From Euclidia mi (lineage: Eukaryota > Arthropoda > Insecta > Lepidoptera > Erebidae): a stretch of DNA of 64,000 nucleotides. Positions 20,301 through 31,651 of the stretch are shown here, one piece after another; position 1 is the stretch's first letter, and each line of letters begins with the position of its first letter. Where the stretch lies: assembly GCA_944739405.2 (NCBI GenBank), contig OX123190.2, forward strand, positions 20,372,807 through 20,436,806, read 5' to 3'. Both the position numbers and the translations under genes were made by a program. The notes beneath the pieces are model-generated. The model made no database searches. It worked only from the letters and a program-made list of their open reading frames with translations, and had not been told where the DNA came from.

Positions 20301-23300
20301 CTCGCCACCTATTACGTGGGATCAAAACACTGGCGAAGGGTGGGCGTTTGATATGCCTCTGCCTACCCCTTCGGGGAAACAGGCGTGAGTCTATGTATGT
20401 ATGTATGTATTAAAATATCTATGCTCTATGACTAAGCTATAGCTAATATCGATCTTCGACGGGGACGTTACTGTACCTGTACGCTAATATCTATATTAAG
20501 CGGGCGGAGCCGCGGGCGATGTTTAGTTGATAATAATAATAATCCTCAATACATTACCTTCACTTTCACTACTAGAAGCCAGGTAGTCTTTAAGATCCAA
20601 GTCATCGATTTTGCCATCCAAAGCACTTTTGATAGTTTCAGTACGGTTTGGGTTAGTGGCATCCCATGTGAGCTCAACCTTGGCTTGCTGTAAAGCGGTC
20701 GTCGTAAACAGACGCGGCTTGTATTTCGTCAAGTCCGGTAACTTTGTGCATACTTCGCGAGGCTCCTGAAAGTGTAAAAAAAAATTAATAACAGCTTAGG
20801 TAATTTTGATTCCTTTTTATTTCGTTACCTACTGGGCAAAACAGACACATCATGAGATTGATGGAGGTATGGACTTTCCGTCACCAATTTTTTTTGAGCG
20901 ATAACTTTTTTCTGTAACGTGTCTAGAGTGGAATTGACGTACGTATGGCGTAAGCAACCAACTCGCCACCAAAGGCGCGCGCTCGATGGAAATCGTCTTT
21001 ATTAGTTAGCGCACGTCGCCTAATTTTTCGGCGCGCCGTCAACTTGAGACAATGCTAGTCCGGTGTCTATAGGTCTGGTTATCAAAATGGAATATCATAC
21101 ATACCTACAAAACATAAGACATATTCATTTCTGCATTTTGGTTTATACAACACTAATGCAACTAATAATCCTATTCTAGACGAAGGCGGTTGTATTAAAG
21201 GGTTTCTGAAACGACGGTGACCTGTGTGCGCCAATAATTACGAACGATAACATAACTTCACGACTTTATCCCCGAAGGGGTAGGCAAAGGTGTATTACAC
21301 ACCCACACTTCGCCAGCTATGTTTCGGTCCCAATGTAATAGGGGGTGTGCCTTGCCATCTACCGGGCACATTTTTAAACGAGCGATTATTATTTTTTTGT
21401 GTGTGCCAGGGGATCGAACCTGAGACCATCGTCTCGGCAGTCCGAGACTGCACGGTTGGCGTAGTGGTTTAAGCGGCCACCTCGCCGCTTGACACTGCGC
21501 CGAGTGTTGTGGGTTCGATCCCCACACGAGACAACTCACAACACTTTGTGTGATCCATAAATTGTTGTTTCGAGTCTGGGTGTTCATTGTCCTCGTTAGT
21601 TGTATGTTTGTGAAGTCCCCCGCGACACAGGATTTAGTCCTAATGCGGGAGATGTCTTTTAAAAAAAAAAAAAGTCTGTTACGTTCACCACTGGGCTATC
21701 GCCGCATTACGAACGAATGAGTCTTTAAAAGCGATGCTTCTAGAATAAATTTAGATACCTGATCAAAAGTGACATCATCCGGTATGAATCGCATATCAAG
21801 ACGAGTAGCACTGCTCTCATATTCCATTCCGTCACACTCGCTGTACAGCTTGTCAGCTGTTGAGACAGAGTCACATTCCACAACAGCATAGAAATACTTC
21901 AGCCTATTCAACTGGTAACGACGCAGTTTCTCCATGTGGTAAGATGAACCTGAAATTAGGAAACAAATCAGTTTTAAATAATATTTGGGAGTTCAGTTAT
22001 CAATTTTTGCCCTTAAATCAATTAAAAAAGCACGCATTAATATGACACGGCTAATAGCCGATTTTTCAGAATACACATACAGATTCAGAGCATTCACACT
22101 GTAAAACTGTTTAATAGAAGTTCATACTATGACAGATGAAGTGTAATTTACGTTTTGCTTTAGCTTACATACAGTACGACAGGCGTAAGATGGCAAGCCT
22201 GAAGTTAGTCACTAGCAACTTTAACGCTTGTGTACTCGTAAAAAATCAAATGGTTTAAAAACATAAATGCCATTAGTTGTTGTTATTGCTGTTATCAACT
22301 ATTGGCATTTATTTTTATACGAGTACCTACACAAGTGCTAAAGTTGCTAGCGGCTAACTTCAGGCTCGCCACCTTAGGCCGGTCGTACTGTAAATAGGGT
22401 GATGTTTAAAGAAAAGACCCAAAGTACAGATGCGATCAAAATTGGTCAGTGCAAAATCTACCGGGTCATGTTTCATAAACCCCCGGTAGGGTCACGGCAT
22501 GCATACTATTGTGCAAACAGGGATTTGCGTGACCAAATGACGGGACTGCGAAGAACACCGCAATGAATTTTGTGGGTAGGCCTCGAATGCTCGGGAGACA
22601 TTTTCTACAGGCATTCGACGATGGCGGCGATAGTGAAGCTTGGTACACGTCCGCAAAATACACGCTAGGACGTGGAGATGCGGAAAATACCCGTGCTACC
22701 ATACCACACCATACCATTGGTATACGTCAAGTGTGCATGGTTCTGATCTTTTTAGGTCAGCGTTAGGCTCACTGTTTGTGGTGATACACCGCAGTCGCAC
22801 TTATTTTCACTTGGGTCGATATAACCCACTTACCAAGCAAGGCCTAAGGCGTTACGCTTTGCCGGGTACTGGGCTACAGCCGACTGACAAGTGTTACCTT
22901 CGACACGAGACGAAGGTAGTGTCGCTTCACAGTCACCCTCTTTGCCAGCCCCAAGAGGCGGAAAGTTAGCTCGTAATTTGGGTTTTCAAATGACAACAGA
23001 AAAAAATGAAGTCAAAGAAAGAGTACTGTTAATAAAAGATAACACACCTTCTTCATTGCCTCCATCATCAGATAGGTCGTCCAGTTTCTGCTCTGTCAGT
23101 TCTATAGGTCCTCGCACTTCTTCCTCCTTCATTCTTTTCAAACCATATTCTGATGGATAGATCTGTAAATATATCTTTATTCATTTGAACCTGCTGAAAA
23201 ATGATTTCAAGAGGTTTATACCCATCAGACGGATTATCTATAAACATTAATTACTATCGTAATTATATCTAATACTCTTACAGTAACCAGATCCTTTAAT

Positions 23301-26300
23301 AATATATTAATCGTAATATTCTACCCCATACAACAAGTCCCTAACTAAGCTTTAATATATCAATCATAAAAATAATAAGTCTGGGCAATTACCATGGGAA
23401 ATCTATACACATTATACAATTAAATTATTAACAAAAGTAGCATTAACAAACCGTAATACTTTTGATGACTCCACCTGCTGGCAGAAATGAGTTGAGCAGC
23501 ACCATGAGATCAGTTGCCTTAATGTTATCCCAGTCCATATTGCATATGGCAATTCTGAAAATATGTCAGTATATTATTAATTCTGATTTTCTATACAGAA
23601 GAAATCTAATATCCAGGTGTTGGCTATCTGGACTACCAACAACCATCAAGTAACAAATGGGACTGACGGTAATGCAAAAGATGAAGCCATCTCACTTTGA
23701 AGCAGTTCAGGCCCTCTACTCTAATGGGCTATGTGTATTTAATTACCCAGCTTTTTGATTTTCTGAATGCCTAAAGACCAGTCTGGTTCATTTAAGTGAA
23801 TTTCTTGATTTTGAATTTCACACATTCTTTTGCCAATACACAAAGGGCAACTATTTCACTCAGATCAATTATGCCTATTACATTAGTAAAGTTATCAATG
23901 GATTATTTCTATACAGATTATAAAATTAAGTCCTCACTGCATCCTGTCGTTCTGTATGCATACTGTGGTTTAAAGAAAGTTTAGGTGTATGATTCTTGGG
24001 AGCAGGGTCAGGCGCGAAGTTTTTTATAATATAGTATAGCATACCGTCTTGTGGACTCATCAGTAGTTTCTGCATCGGCATCAAGTTCTCCCCATTCATG
24101 TTCCAGCTCACTGTCCTCTTCTACATCAGTACTATCCTCTTCCGAAGAACTGTCGGTTTGTAAAACACCTACAAACCATTTATAATCTATTTATTTTTAG
24201 AATGCATACAAAATAACTGCTACAAAGTGATTCGCTTTAAGAAAGACAATGACACTTTAGAGGACAGTAAACATTTAGGTATTGTTCTGTCTTTCAAATC
24301 TTGAATTGTTTCTTAAACATCCATAAAAAGTATAAACTGTAATAATGACTTTGCCACATTATGGTCAAAGTTAAGAATGCATGCAAAGGTCGCCATTGGG
24401 ATGGGTGACCGCATATGGCATTTATATCAGAGCGCTACCGTGCTTCAGAGTGCACGTAAAGCTGTCAGTCCCGGCCTGAAATCTCCGACACCAGAGTTGG
24501 CCACCCACTCACGTGAAAACAGAGAAAAATAAAGCCCTAGAATGAAAGTCATCATCAGCAATGTCAATTCAATTCAATTTTTACTTATAATGGCTCCATC
24601 GTATGAATCGATGATTTTGCCAATGTCAAGGTGAAAAAAGAATTAATAATTAATTAAGTAGTTAAAAACACAAAAAGAGACTATTGACCGGTAATACTAG
24701 CAATGGTTTCTCTTTGAAGAGCCAAGTTTCTGAAAAAGGACAACACAAATATTAGTAAAAATACAAATGTAGAAGGTTAATAGAGTTAATATGGTAAATG
24801 AAAGGGGTAAAGGGGAAAGAAAGGGGGGGATAGGAGACTAAATCTTAATTTTGTTTATGGCGATAAATTTGTATAAAATTTTGATAAGAGGGGTGTGAGC
24901 CAGGGTTAGGAGGAAAGCCAAGTTGACGGGTCTAGGAATTTGGATGGGGAGAAGATCATAAAGAGGAGTAACTAACTTTGGACAAGAGAAAAAAAGGTGC
25001 TCCAGAGTACCCTCATCAAGGCCGCATTCACAGATAGAGTGGTCTCTAACACGTATTTTAGCTAGGAACACCGGAGAGCTTACAAATCCTAAACGTAAGC
25101 GGATTATAATGGATGTCGCTGCCTTATTTATGTGCTTAAGTTTACTAAACCAGGGTTTGGCAGGAATTACAGGTTGGATGGAACCATAGAATTTGCCCTT
25201 GACCAGCTTGGAAGTCTGCCACAAGTCATTCCAAGATCTAACCAACGACGGCTGAGCCTGCGAGCGTAGATCACGTGAAAAACAGTAGTTATAGGTGGGG
25301 CAACCCGATAGAGCTGCTGCCTTAGCATGATAATCTGCAATTTCGTTGCCCGTTATGCCCAAATGACCAGGTATCCACGCTAGAACTACCTCAATGCCAG
25401 CCAGGTGACACCTATACAATGCAGCTTTTGTTTGTAAAGTAATTTGGAAGTTATCCCGGGATTTAAATGGATTTTTTAATAGATCAGATAGAGAACTCTG
25501 AGAGTCTGACAAAATAAGCGCCTTGTTAAGCCTATGCGTTTCCACAAATGTAACCGCTTCTAGCAAGGCGATGGACTCTCCGGTGAAGACAGAGTTCTGG
25601 TGAGGAATTTTGAAGCTTAGGACAATTTTAAACTTAGGTAGCCAAACTGCAGATCCCACGGGGCTATCATTGGACAACTTAGAAGCGTCAGTGTATAGGG
25701 TCACCCAATCGGACCAGTTGTTGGTCAATGACTCGTTGAGTTTGATATTGGCATGACTGCAACCCTTTCCAATACCAAAATCAAGACAAATTCTTGGTTC
25801 GAATATAAGGGAATGAAAATCAGATAGGAAGAGGGGGTTAAGAGTAGATTGAAAGATAGGGATAGAAGAATTCTTGAATTTCCTGAAGGAAGTAATGAGA
25901 AGAGGAGGGTCCTTGTGGGTCCAATACGAGGAAGAAGAGACAAGAGGGGCAAGAGAGTGTAGTATGGGTAGAAGAGGGTGAGAACTAATTTGGAGAGCAT
26001 TAGAGAGAAATCTGTCTGCGAGATACTGACGGCGGAGGTGCAGGGGAGGGTCCCAGCATTCAACTTGGAGGGCATTGATTGGGGAACATTTCATTGCACC
26101 AGTTATAATTCGCAGACATTTAGACTGTATTTTTTCCAGCCTGGATAATGCAATTTTGTTGCATGGTTCAAGAAGGAACCCCGCATAGTCAAAATGACTA
26201 CGAACTATGGCGTTATATAAAAGTTTCTGGCAGAAGGGATGTGAACCCCACCGGACCCCTGAAAGAGCCCGCATGACATTCACACCCCTCTCGCCTTTCT

Positions 26301-29300
26301 GCTCAATATAGTTAAGATGATGGAGTCCTGTAAGTCTGGTATCCAGGATTACGCCCAGGAATTTGACTTGGTCAACGATGGGTATAAGTTCGTCACCCAC
26401 AGAAAGCTGGATATCTGGGATGTTACGTTTTCGAGAGAAAACCACTGCATTGCATTTGGGGACGGATAGGGAAAGGTTGTGGTCTAGGAGCCAGTTGTTT
26501 AGATAATATAGAGCAGAATTTAAACGCGAAGATGCCTGTGAGAAGGAAGAGGAGCTAGAATACAAAACAATGTCGTCCGCGTACTGTAGGATATTGCAAA
26601 AAGAGGAGACAGTGCGGTCAAGGTCATAGGTGTATAAGTTATAAAGGATTGGACTAAGAACTGACCCTTGTGGGAGGCCTTTCCAGACTAGCCGTGGAAG
26701 GAGAAGGGAACCCTGATGACGGATGGAGATGGAACGACACATTAAAAGGTTGCAAATGGTGTTAATCAGTCTCACGGGAAGGCTCAGCTGGTGCATTTTC
26801 TGCCTGAGTAGCGGAAGCTGGACATTGTCATAAGCAGACGTAATGTCTAGAAACACCCCGACAACATGTTCGTTCCGGGAAAAGGCTAGGCGGACTTCAG
26901 AGGTAAAGATACTTAGGCTATCCAAAGTACCTTTACCCTTCCTGAAGCCGAACTGGGTATTGGATAATAAGCCTCGATTTTCCAAAAGCCATTCAAGGCG
27001 ATTTTTTATTAGATTTTCCATTATTTTGGCTAAGACTGAGGATAGGGCAATAGGTCGGTAAGATGAAGGGTCTTTTGGGTCTTTGCCAGGTTTGGGAATT
27101 GGGATAATAATTTGGGATTTCCAGGGACCTGGGATTTCCCCAGTGAGAAAAATAGTGTCAAGGATGGTAAGGAAGAAATTTTTGCAGGCATTAGAGGATT
27201 TACGGATAAAGGAGTAAGGGATACCGTCAATACCAGGCGAGGAGACGCGAAGATGGTCAATGGCGCAGGTCAGTTCAGAGAAGGAGAAAGGGTCGTTCAT
27301 TGGGTCAGAAGAAGAAACAGGAATAGAGAAGGAGGGAGAGGGCTGGCATTCAAATTCCGGAACATAAGGAGGAGCTAGAGTGCATTCAAAGGCGTGTAAG
27401 AAAGAAAAAGGGTCGTTTGAAGTAATATTCGAATCTGCTATGCTCCTACGATACGCTTTGATTCTACGCCAAATAAGAGATACAGGGAACCGGGGATTTA
27501 GAGATTCACAAAAATTGCGCCATCCTTGTGATTTTTTCTTTGAGAGGAGCCTAGAGGTGGTGGCAGCAGTCTTTTTGTAGGAGAGGAAGTCGGACATGTT
27601 TAGGGATGACGCAAACTTTTTCTCCGCCTCCTTGCGGGATCGAACACCCGCCGAGCATTCTGCATCCCACCAAGGAGGAGAAGAAACCAATTTTCGTGAG
27701 GAAGTTTTTAAGGGAATAGAAGAGTTGGCGGCAGATAATATAGCGGAAGTGAAGCGATTGTACAAATAAGAGAGATTAGAAGGGTCAACAGGGGGGAATG
27801 AACTAATTTCAGTATCTAGTAATAATGAATATTGGTCCCAGTTAGCATGAGAAAGACGATACTTAAGCAGGGGTTGAGAAGGTGAAGATGTAGGAGGTGA
27901 GGAAGATTGAATAAGGGTAGTTAAGATAGGGAAGTGATCACTACCATAAGAATGCGGTAGAACAGACCAAGAGAGAAGAGAGACTAAAGGGGGTGACGCA
28001 AATGTGAGATCGGGGACGCTGATATTCTGGGCAGGGGAGACTCTACGAGTAGGCGATCCGTCATTTAAGACGCATAAGTTAATACTGTCCAGAAGATCAA
28101 GTAAGAACGAAGAAGCAGGATCGTTGCAATGAGAGCCCTATAGGGTGTTTCGGCAGTTAAAATCGCCTAGCACCACCATAGGAGCTGGGACTGAAAAAAG
28201 AATAGATGACAGGTTAGAAATTATACTTAGATTGGGGTGGGGAATGTAGACAGAAACAAATGAGATATTTGCCATACGAACAGCGACAACATTCAGGCCT
28301 GAGTCATGAGGAGGTAAGTGAATTTGTGAAAAAGTACTATTTCTATCAATCAACAGGGCGCTACCCGCCCATCCGTCCTCTCTGTCGTCTCGGAGGCATG
28401 AAAAACCTGGAACCCGAAAATGGGAGCCAGGTTTCAGCCATGTCTCCGAGACCGCAAAGACAGCTGGCTTGTAGCGGTTGATCAAATAGAGAATATCACT
28501 TTTGTTGCGCCTGATACTTCTACTGTTCCATTGCAGAATTTGCAGACCCATTATGCACATTATTATAGGTGAGGACTTGTAATAGCTGTTCAACAAGAAC
28601 AGAGACGTTGTACGGTAACAAATCAGAAAATTTGGACAACATATTGATTAAAGAGCATAAGAGCAGCTCCACTAAATTGTCGTTGGGAGTGGCAAGGGGA
28701 GTTGTTTCCACTGGGGATGCTAAAGCACACCCATTGGCTTGAGATGATAGAGGTGTAGCAGTTAGAGATTTGTGAGCTTGAAGATCATAAGTTTTGCCTA
28801 GTTGGGGTTTATCACGGGGAGGGAGGAACACTGTCTTTCTGTAAGAAGTGGTGGGGGTAGACGGAGTTACAGGTGTAGTGGGGTAGGCTTTCTGGGGAGT
28901 TTGTGAAAATAGTGGGGGAGAATGGGGGGTCGCAGCTGCCTCAGAATATAGTCGTCTCACCTGGGGAAATCTAGCTGAAGCCTCCATATTATTATAACTA
29001 AGATTTTCTTGGGACATGACCAGTTTTATGGACTTTTGGCGGGCATGTTCCGGGCAATTGCCATGTGTCTGCCCCCATTACATAGCAAACAAGACACCTC
29101 GGAATCACCAACAATGCAAGTATCACCGGAGTGGGGTTGGGCACATTTGTAGCATCGGGGCTGGGAGGGGCATTGATTGGCAATGTGACCGAATCTACAG
29201 CACTTACGGCACTGAATAGTGGGAAGGTTATAGGTTGTTACTGGTAGGGAAGCGTGGTAGCAGTAAACCTTCTCGGGAAGAGTCTGGCCCAAAAATGTAA

Positions 29301-30639
29301 GTACAACTGAGTTGGATGGGATCCATGTTACCTGGCCTTCCTTCTTGGACTTGACATTTAGTCGTCTCGCCCTAATAACTTCACCGCAGTTTGTTGGGGT
29401 AGAGATACCAGTAACCAGTTCCTCAAGGGACCAATCAGTGGGGATATCCCTGACTACCCCCATTCTAAATATTTGAAATCGTGGTACATACGCCGAGTAT
29501 TTGTTGCTCTCCAGAATGCTCAAATCTAAAAACGCATTGGCTTTGCTGGCTGAATCAAACTCAACAGATATTTTGTTTCTTCCAAGATTTTTAATACCAC
29601 CTTCCTTAATGCCTGTAATATTATTTTTATGGAGAAATTGAGCAAAGTTGAGAATTTTAAAAGATTGCCCTGATGAGGGATTGGGCTCCACTTTCGATAC
29701 ATATACAGAGTACGGTCCTTTGTCATTATCCGAGTACTTAACAATCAAATCAGTCTCGTATCCGGGTTTGACATAGACTGATTGGATTGATTCAGTGGGT
29801 GAGCGAGTTTTTTTATTGTCAGCTCTTACTTCATCATCTGGTGAACGTTTTAAAGCTTTGCCCCTATCAGGGGGTAGGCCCCCGCCCCCATCTGGGGGCT
29901 CCTCCACGATCTCCATGTCCATAAGTTAGCGAAGGATTACAGATCTGTATTAGTACTTACGTTTACAACACACACAAACCACAACAAAAACAACACAAAC
30001 GAACAAATTTTGAGCCACAAATAGAAACAATTCGTGTGGTTTTTTAAAAGATAACCTAACACGTGTATCTAAATCACTCTTCAACCACCAAGTCCATCAG
30101 CAATGTCTATAATTATTATAAAAGCAGTGTGAAATAATATAACAGCACATTATAATTTACGAAATATAAATAAGCTCACCTTCTCCTCGAGCATAGTCAA
30201 TATCTAAATCTAACAATCTTGTCTTCACTTTCTTGTCTAGTTTGCCACGAGTAAGTTTATCATTTAGGAAAGTTGGCGTTTCCTCTTCGTCTTCTTGTTC
30301 ACTTTCTTGCACTTTATCATCCTGTTCATCATCACTAGGAGGCCGCTTCACAAAACGACCTGGGACAGATTTATCTTTAGCTTCTTCGTTTCCACTTTCT
30401 TCTTCAGAACTGTCACTTCCTTCATCAACATCGTAATATTTTCTCAAATTCTCAGTCGATGTCTCATTAATGGGTCTACCACGTTTATCTACAGAATATT
30501 TAACTTTAAATTTTTCATCTTTGAACATGGACTGAAACCGTTTATCAATTTTTACTTTTCTTTCATGTTTAGGTATTTGACGATACCGTGGGTCGTTTAA
30601 GTATTTTGTGAAACGGCTATCTTTTAATATGTCACCCAT
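16694..30639 (-). CDS. Esf1: ESF1 homologue, nucleolar pre-rRNA processing factor, 8 exons
   Basis: Nucleolar protein required for early 18S pre-rRNA processing (SSU processome). Exons on the - strand in order: 30639-30180, 24168-24045, 23554-23452, 23162-23048, 21949-21759, 20765-20558, 17919-17719, 17370-16694. All GT-AG with matching phases; 2,079 nt, 692 aa. N-terminal family signature MGDILKDSRFTKYLNDPRY (residues 1-20) followed by KHERKVKIDKRF, an acidic region, then the RRM-like ESF1 core (about 191-331: RIAICNMDWDNIKATDLM, IYPSEYGLKRMKEEEVRGP, YFYAVVECDS, CDGMEYESS, DMRFIPDD), a long Lys/Glu-rich coiled region and a C-terminal NUC153 motif (about 614-645, DERFSALYNSHLYNIDPSDP). Length is normal for the family. 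The ATG at 30639 is chosen because MGDI is the conserved start; a longer in-frame extension has no ATG. Confidence 0.95.
17719..17919 (-). CDS. Esf1: Esf1 exon 7
   Basis: Acceptor TACTTACAG, donor AAG|GTATGT. Codes for ENQPDAIQENSENEEDDDP, a coiled Lys/Glu stretch and MEITWGIGIKDKAEELVKKK, conserved in ESF1 proteins. Confidence 0.93.
17999..18486. mobile_element. CpG-rich MITE, 488 bp, 25-bp inverted ends, TA-flanked
   Basis: Ends are TAAGGGCCTGTGCAAACC and its reverse complement; the first 25 bp match perfectly. The inside is built from repeated words: TATCCTACAGAGCAGTTTG occurs three times, GTATCGATACAAACGCG and GTATCGCTAC many times. The reading frames across it are an effect of the repeats. 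Lies in Esf1 intron 6. Confidence 0.85.
18512..18725 (+). mobile_element. Helitron-like element (GACTGACAGAC family)
   Basis: Contains TATATAAAATCCTTC, ACCGACTGACAGAC and GTTCCTTAGGGACCATGG and ends near CTCTAA. More diverged than the copies at 31652 and 32548. Confidence 0.6.
18726..19560. other. Esf1 intron 6, unclassified
   Basis: No exon recognised. Around 19065-19130 is a piece (CCTCTCCCAACATGCGTCACAA) that recurs near 47800, so it belongs to a dispersed repeat. The 88-codon frame at 19253-19516 has no family resemblance I can see. Confidence 0.4.
19565..19900 (-). repeat. SINE-like repeat
   Basis: Contains CTCTCGAGAACATTATG, CTCACGATGTTTTC and a B-box-like GAATTCGAACCCTCTGG. It shares words with 14985-15100. 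Orientation and limits are approximate. Confidence 0.4.
20190..20410 (+). mobile_element. SINE, family A tail with different head
   Basis: Head CCAACCTCACCTGCAAGTGG, then the family A 3' part (GCAATAGGCTCGCCACC, CCCCTTCGGGGAAACAGG) and a (TATG)n tail. A near-identical copy lies at 31920-32150. Confidence 0.7.
20558..20765 (-). CDS. Esf1: Esf1 exon 6
   Basis: Acceptor CACTTTCAG, donor GAAG|GTAATG. Codes for EPREVCTKLPDLTKYKPRLF, AKVELTWDATNPNRTE and DLKDYLASSSESE, all standard ESF1 stretches. Confidence 0.93.
21250..21440 (-). mobile_element. SINE, family A, with a family B SINE abutting it
   Basis: TATCCCCGAAGGGGTAGGC and CCCAATGTAATAGGGGG mark a reversed family A copy. Its B box is GGGATCGAACC. 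The neighbouring family B copy starts about 21447. Confidence 0.65.
21447..21675 (+). mobile_element. tRNA-headed SINE, family B
   Basis: A box GGTTGGCGTAGTGGTTTAAG, B box GTGGGTTCGATCCCCAC, body with ATTGTTGTTTCGAGTCTGG and TCCCCCGCGACACAGGATTT, and a poly-A tail. Other copies: 39908-40120 (-) and 52800-53035 (+). Confidence 0.75.
21759..21949 (-). CDS. Esf1: Esf1 exon 5
   Basis: Acceptor TAATTTCAG, donor CAG|GTATCT. Codes for SSYHMEKLRRYQLNRLKYFY, VVECDSVSTADKLY, CDGMEYESSATRLDMRF and IPDDVTFDQ, the core of the family RRM-like domain. Confidence 0.95.
22170..22392. mobile_element. Mariner-type MITE with ~80-bp inverted ends
   Basis: CAGTACGAC ... GTCGTACTG between TA dinucleotides; the two arms (about 22172-22250 and 22312-22390) match with a few differences, including CTGAAGTTAG/CTAACTTCAG and CTAGCAACTTTA/TAAAGTTGCTAG. 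TA flanks and CAGT ends fit Tc1/mariner MITEs. Confidence 0.75.
22393..23047. other. Esf1 intron 4, unclassified
   Basis: Moderately GC-rich stretch at 22440-22970 with short frames on both strands but no family match; probably an old transposon. No exon. Confidence 0.35.
23048..23162 (-). CDS. Esf1: Esf1 exon 4
   Basis: Acceptor ATTTACAG, donor GAAG|GTGTGT. Codes for IYPSEYGLKRMKEEEVRGPI, a family hallmark. Confidence 0.95.
23452..23554 (-). CDS. Esf1: Esf1 exon 3
   Basis: Acceptor ATTTTCAG, donor ACG|GTTTGT. Codes for IAICNMDWDNIKATDLMVLL and FLPAGGVIKSIT. Confidence 0.93.
24045..24168 (-). CDS. Esf1: Esf1 exon 2
   Basis: Acceptor GTTTGTAG, donor CG|GTATGC. Codes for an acidic Ser/Glu stretch ending ADAETTDESTRR just before the RRM-like core. 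Confidence 0.9.
24375..24540 (+). repeat. 5S-rRNA-like SINE fragment
   Basis: GGTCGCCATTGGGATGGGTG followed by ACCGCATATGG resembles the second half of 5S rRNA (the internal promoter region). This suggests a SINE3-type element with a 5S-derived head. It is too diverged and short to be a 5S gene. Confidence 0.4.
24838..28596 (-). pseudogene. LINE ORF2: endonuclease, reverse transcriptase, RNase H (one stop)
   Basis: Endonuclease at the N-terminus: LQILQWNSRSIRRNK, SETWL, GDFN and, after the stop, SDHFPI. Then RT: SYRPIALSSVLAKIMENL, FGFRKGKGTLDSL, GLPQGSVLSPILYN and YADDIVLY. Then RNase H: LYTDASK, ESIALLEAV, LSDSQSSL and a GHLGITGNEIADYHA motif. It ends with a Cys/His stretch (CECGLDEGTLEHLFFSCPK) near the C-terminus. 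A TAG at 28138-28140 splits the endonuclease; the frame is open on both sides of it. Confidence 0.9.
28520..29922 (-). pseudogene. LINE ORF1 (gag-like, three CCHC knuckles, one frameshift)
   Basis: Starts MDMEIVEEPPDGGG at 29922. Three zinc knuckles near the end of the first part (CRKCCRFGHIANQC, CYKCAQPHSGDTC and a third starting CLLCNG). The frame breaks near 29070 and continues in another phase with SIKLVMSQENLSYNNMEAS to 28520. Nucleic-acid-binding chaperone of the LINE particle. Confidence 0.85.
30180..30639 (-). CDS. Esf1: Esf1 exon 1
   Basis: ATG on the - strand at 30639, donor GAAG|GTGAGC. Codes for residues 1-153: MGDILKDSRFTKYLNDPRYR, KVKIDKRFQSMFKDEKF, an acidic region and FLNDKLTRGKLDKKVKTRL. 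Confidence 0.93.
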
Positions 30640-30887
30640 TGCTATAAACAGTATAAACTTATGAACTACTTTTAATAAATTAACAACAATAGTAAGTTGC
30701 AACAGATGTGAATATAACCTATAAAGTATAAACCTCTATTTCACATGGAGTCATGGACTGTCAATGTCAAGTTGTCAACTTAGGACAGGGTTGTCATAAT
30801 ATGAAAACAATTCTCCCTGGGGCCTGGAAGCTAACTCAATCGACAGGGATGTGGAGGACTTTCATGGCGCCTAAATTTTATACTAAA
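30640..30887. promoter_or_regulatory. Esf1 5' flank
   Basis: Region just upstream of the Esf1 start codon. No TATA box is obvious, as is usual for a housekeeping nucleolar gene. A Helitron-like element begins 249 bp upstream of the start codon. Confidence 0.35.
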
Positions 30888-31060
30888 CTAGCTGACCCGG
30901 CAAACGTTGTTTTGCAAATTTTTTTTTTTTTTTTGTAAAATAGATGTTGGCCGATTCCCATAGATACCGGATAAGCACAAAAAATTTCATCAAAATCGGT
31001 CAAGCCGTTTCGGAGGAGTATGGGAACGAAAACTGTGACACGAGAATTTTATATATTAGA
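30888..31060 (-). mobile_element. Helitron-like element (CTCGTGTCAC family)
   Basis: On the - strand it runs TCTAATATATAAAATTC ... GGGTCAGCTAG between A and T. Partner of 8096-8263. Confidence 0.75.
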
Positions 31061-31651
31061 TTTTTCACTTTGTTGTTTAAAATTATGTTTAATTTTATTT
31101 TAAGAAAATATTAATAAAGAATATAAAGATAAAATATTTGTATAGTGCCTAGTATTTACATAACATTCTAACTACTGTATCTCTTGTGTAGATGAAGTCA
31201 AATAAATATGTGGAGGAAAAAGGTGTGGTGTTCCTCCAACTAGAGGGAGGATCCTACGTATAGACGTATTTGAGAAGTCATATAAATACGGATCGGCGCG
31301 CGAAATTTGTCGGATTTACATAAATGGTAATAGGAGAACTGGCCTCAATCTTGGGTAGGTATTTGAGCTAAGCTGAAAATTTGTATTATACCTCTCCTAT
31401 TATACGCCACAACACGGAACTGCACACCTGGCTGGTGAGTAGCGAGGCTAAAACAAAGTCAATTTACTTTTTTTCAAAAAATTATTTGAGGCAGCATGCA
31501 ATTTTAAACATTGCAGTATAATGTTTAAAGAATTAAAAAAAAAGCGAATTCAAGACAATTCAAGTTGCCTCAAATGCAATTTTTATATTTGTTTGGAAAA
31601 TATTTAAAATTTATTTATTAGGTAATAACAATACATAACATTCTTTCACAA
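31061..31651. other. Intergenic, no feature recognised
   Basis: AT-rich with short poly-A/poly-T runs. No exon, no repeat that I can name. Confidence 0.35.

Larger units (their letters stand above)
24566..30094 (-). mobile_element. I-type LINE, near-intact, 5.5 kb, 13-bp target duplication
   Basis: CATCAGCAATGTC flanks it on both sides (24553-24565 and 30095-30107). The 3' end on the - strand is an (ATTGA)n tail. It carries ORF1 with CCHC knuckles and ORF2 with APE endonuclease, reverse transcriptase and RNase H, which places it in the I superfamily. One frameshift in ORF1 and one stop codon in ORF2 are the only breaks I find, so the insertion is recent. It lies in Esf1 intron 1 in the same direction as the gene. 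Confidence 0.9.

Noticed and set aside
24375..24540. Possible 5S rRNA gene
   Set aside because: Only about 30 bp resemble 5S rRNA and the remainder does not fold or match.
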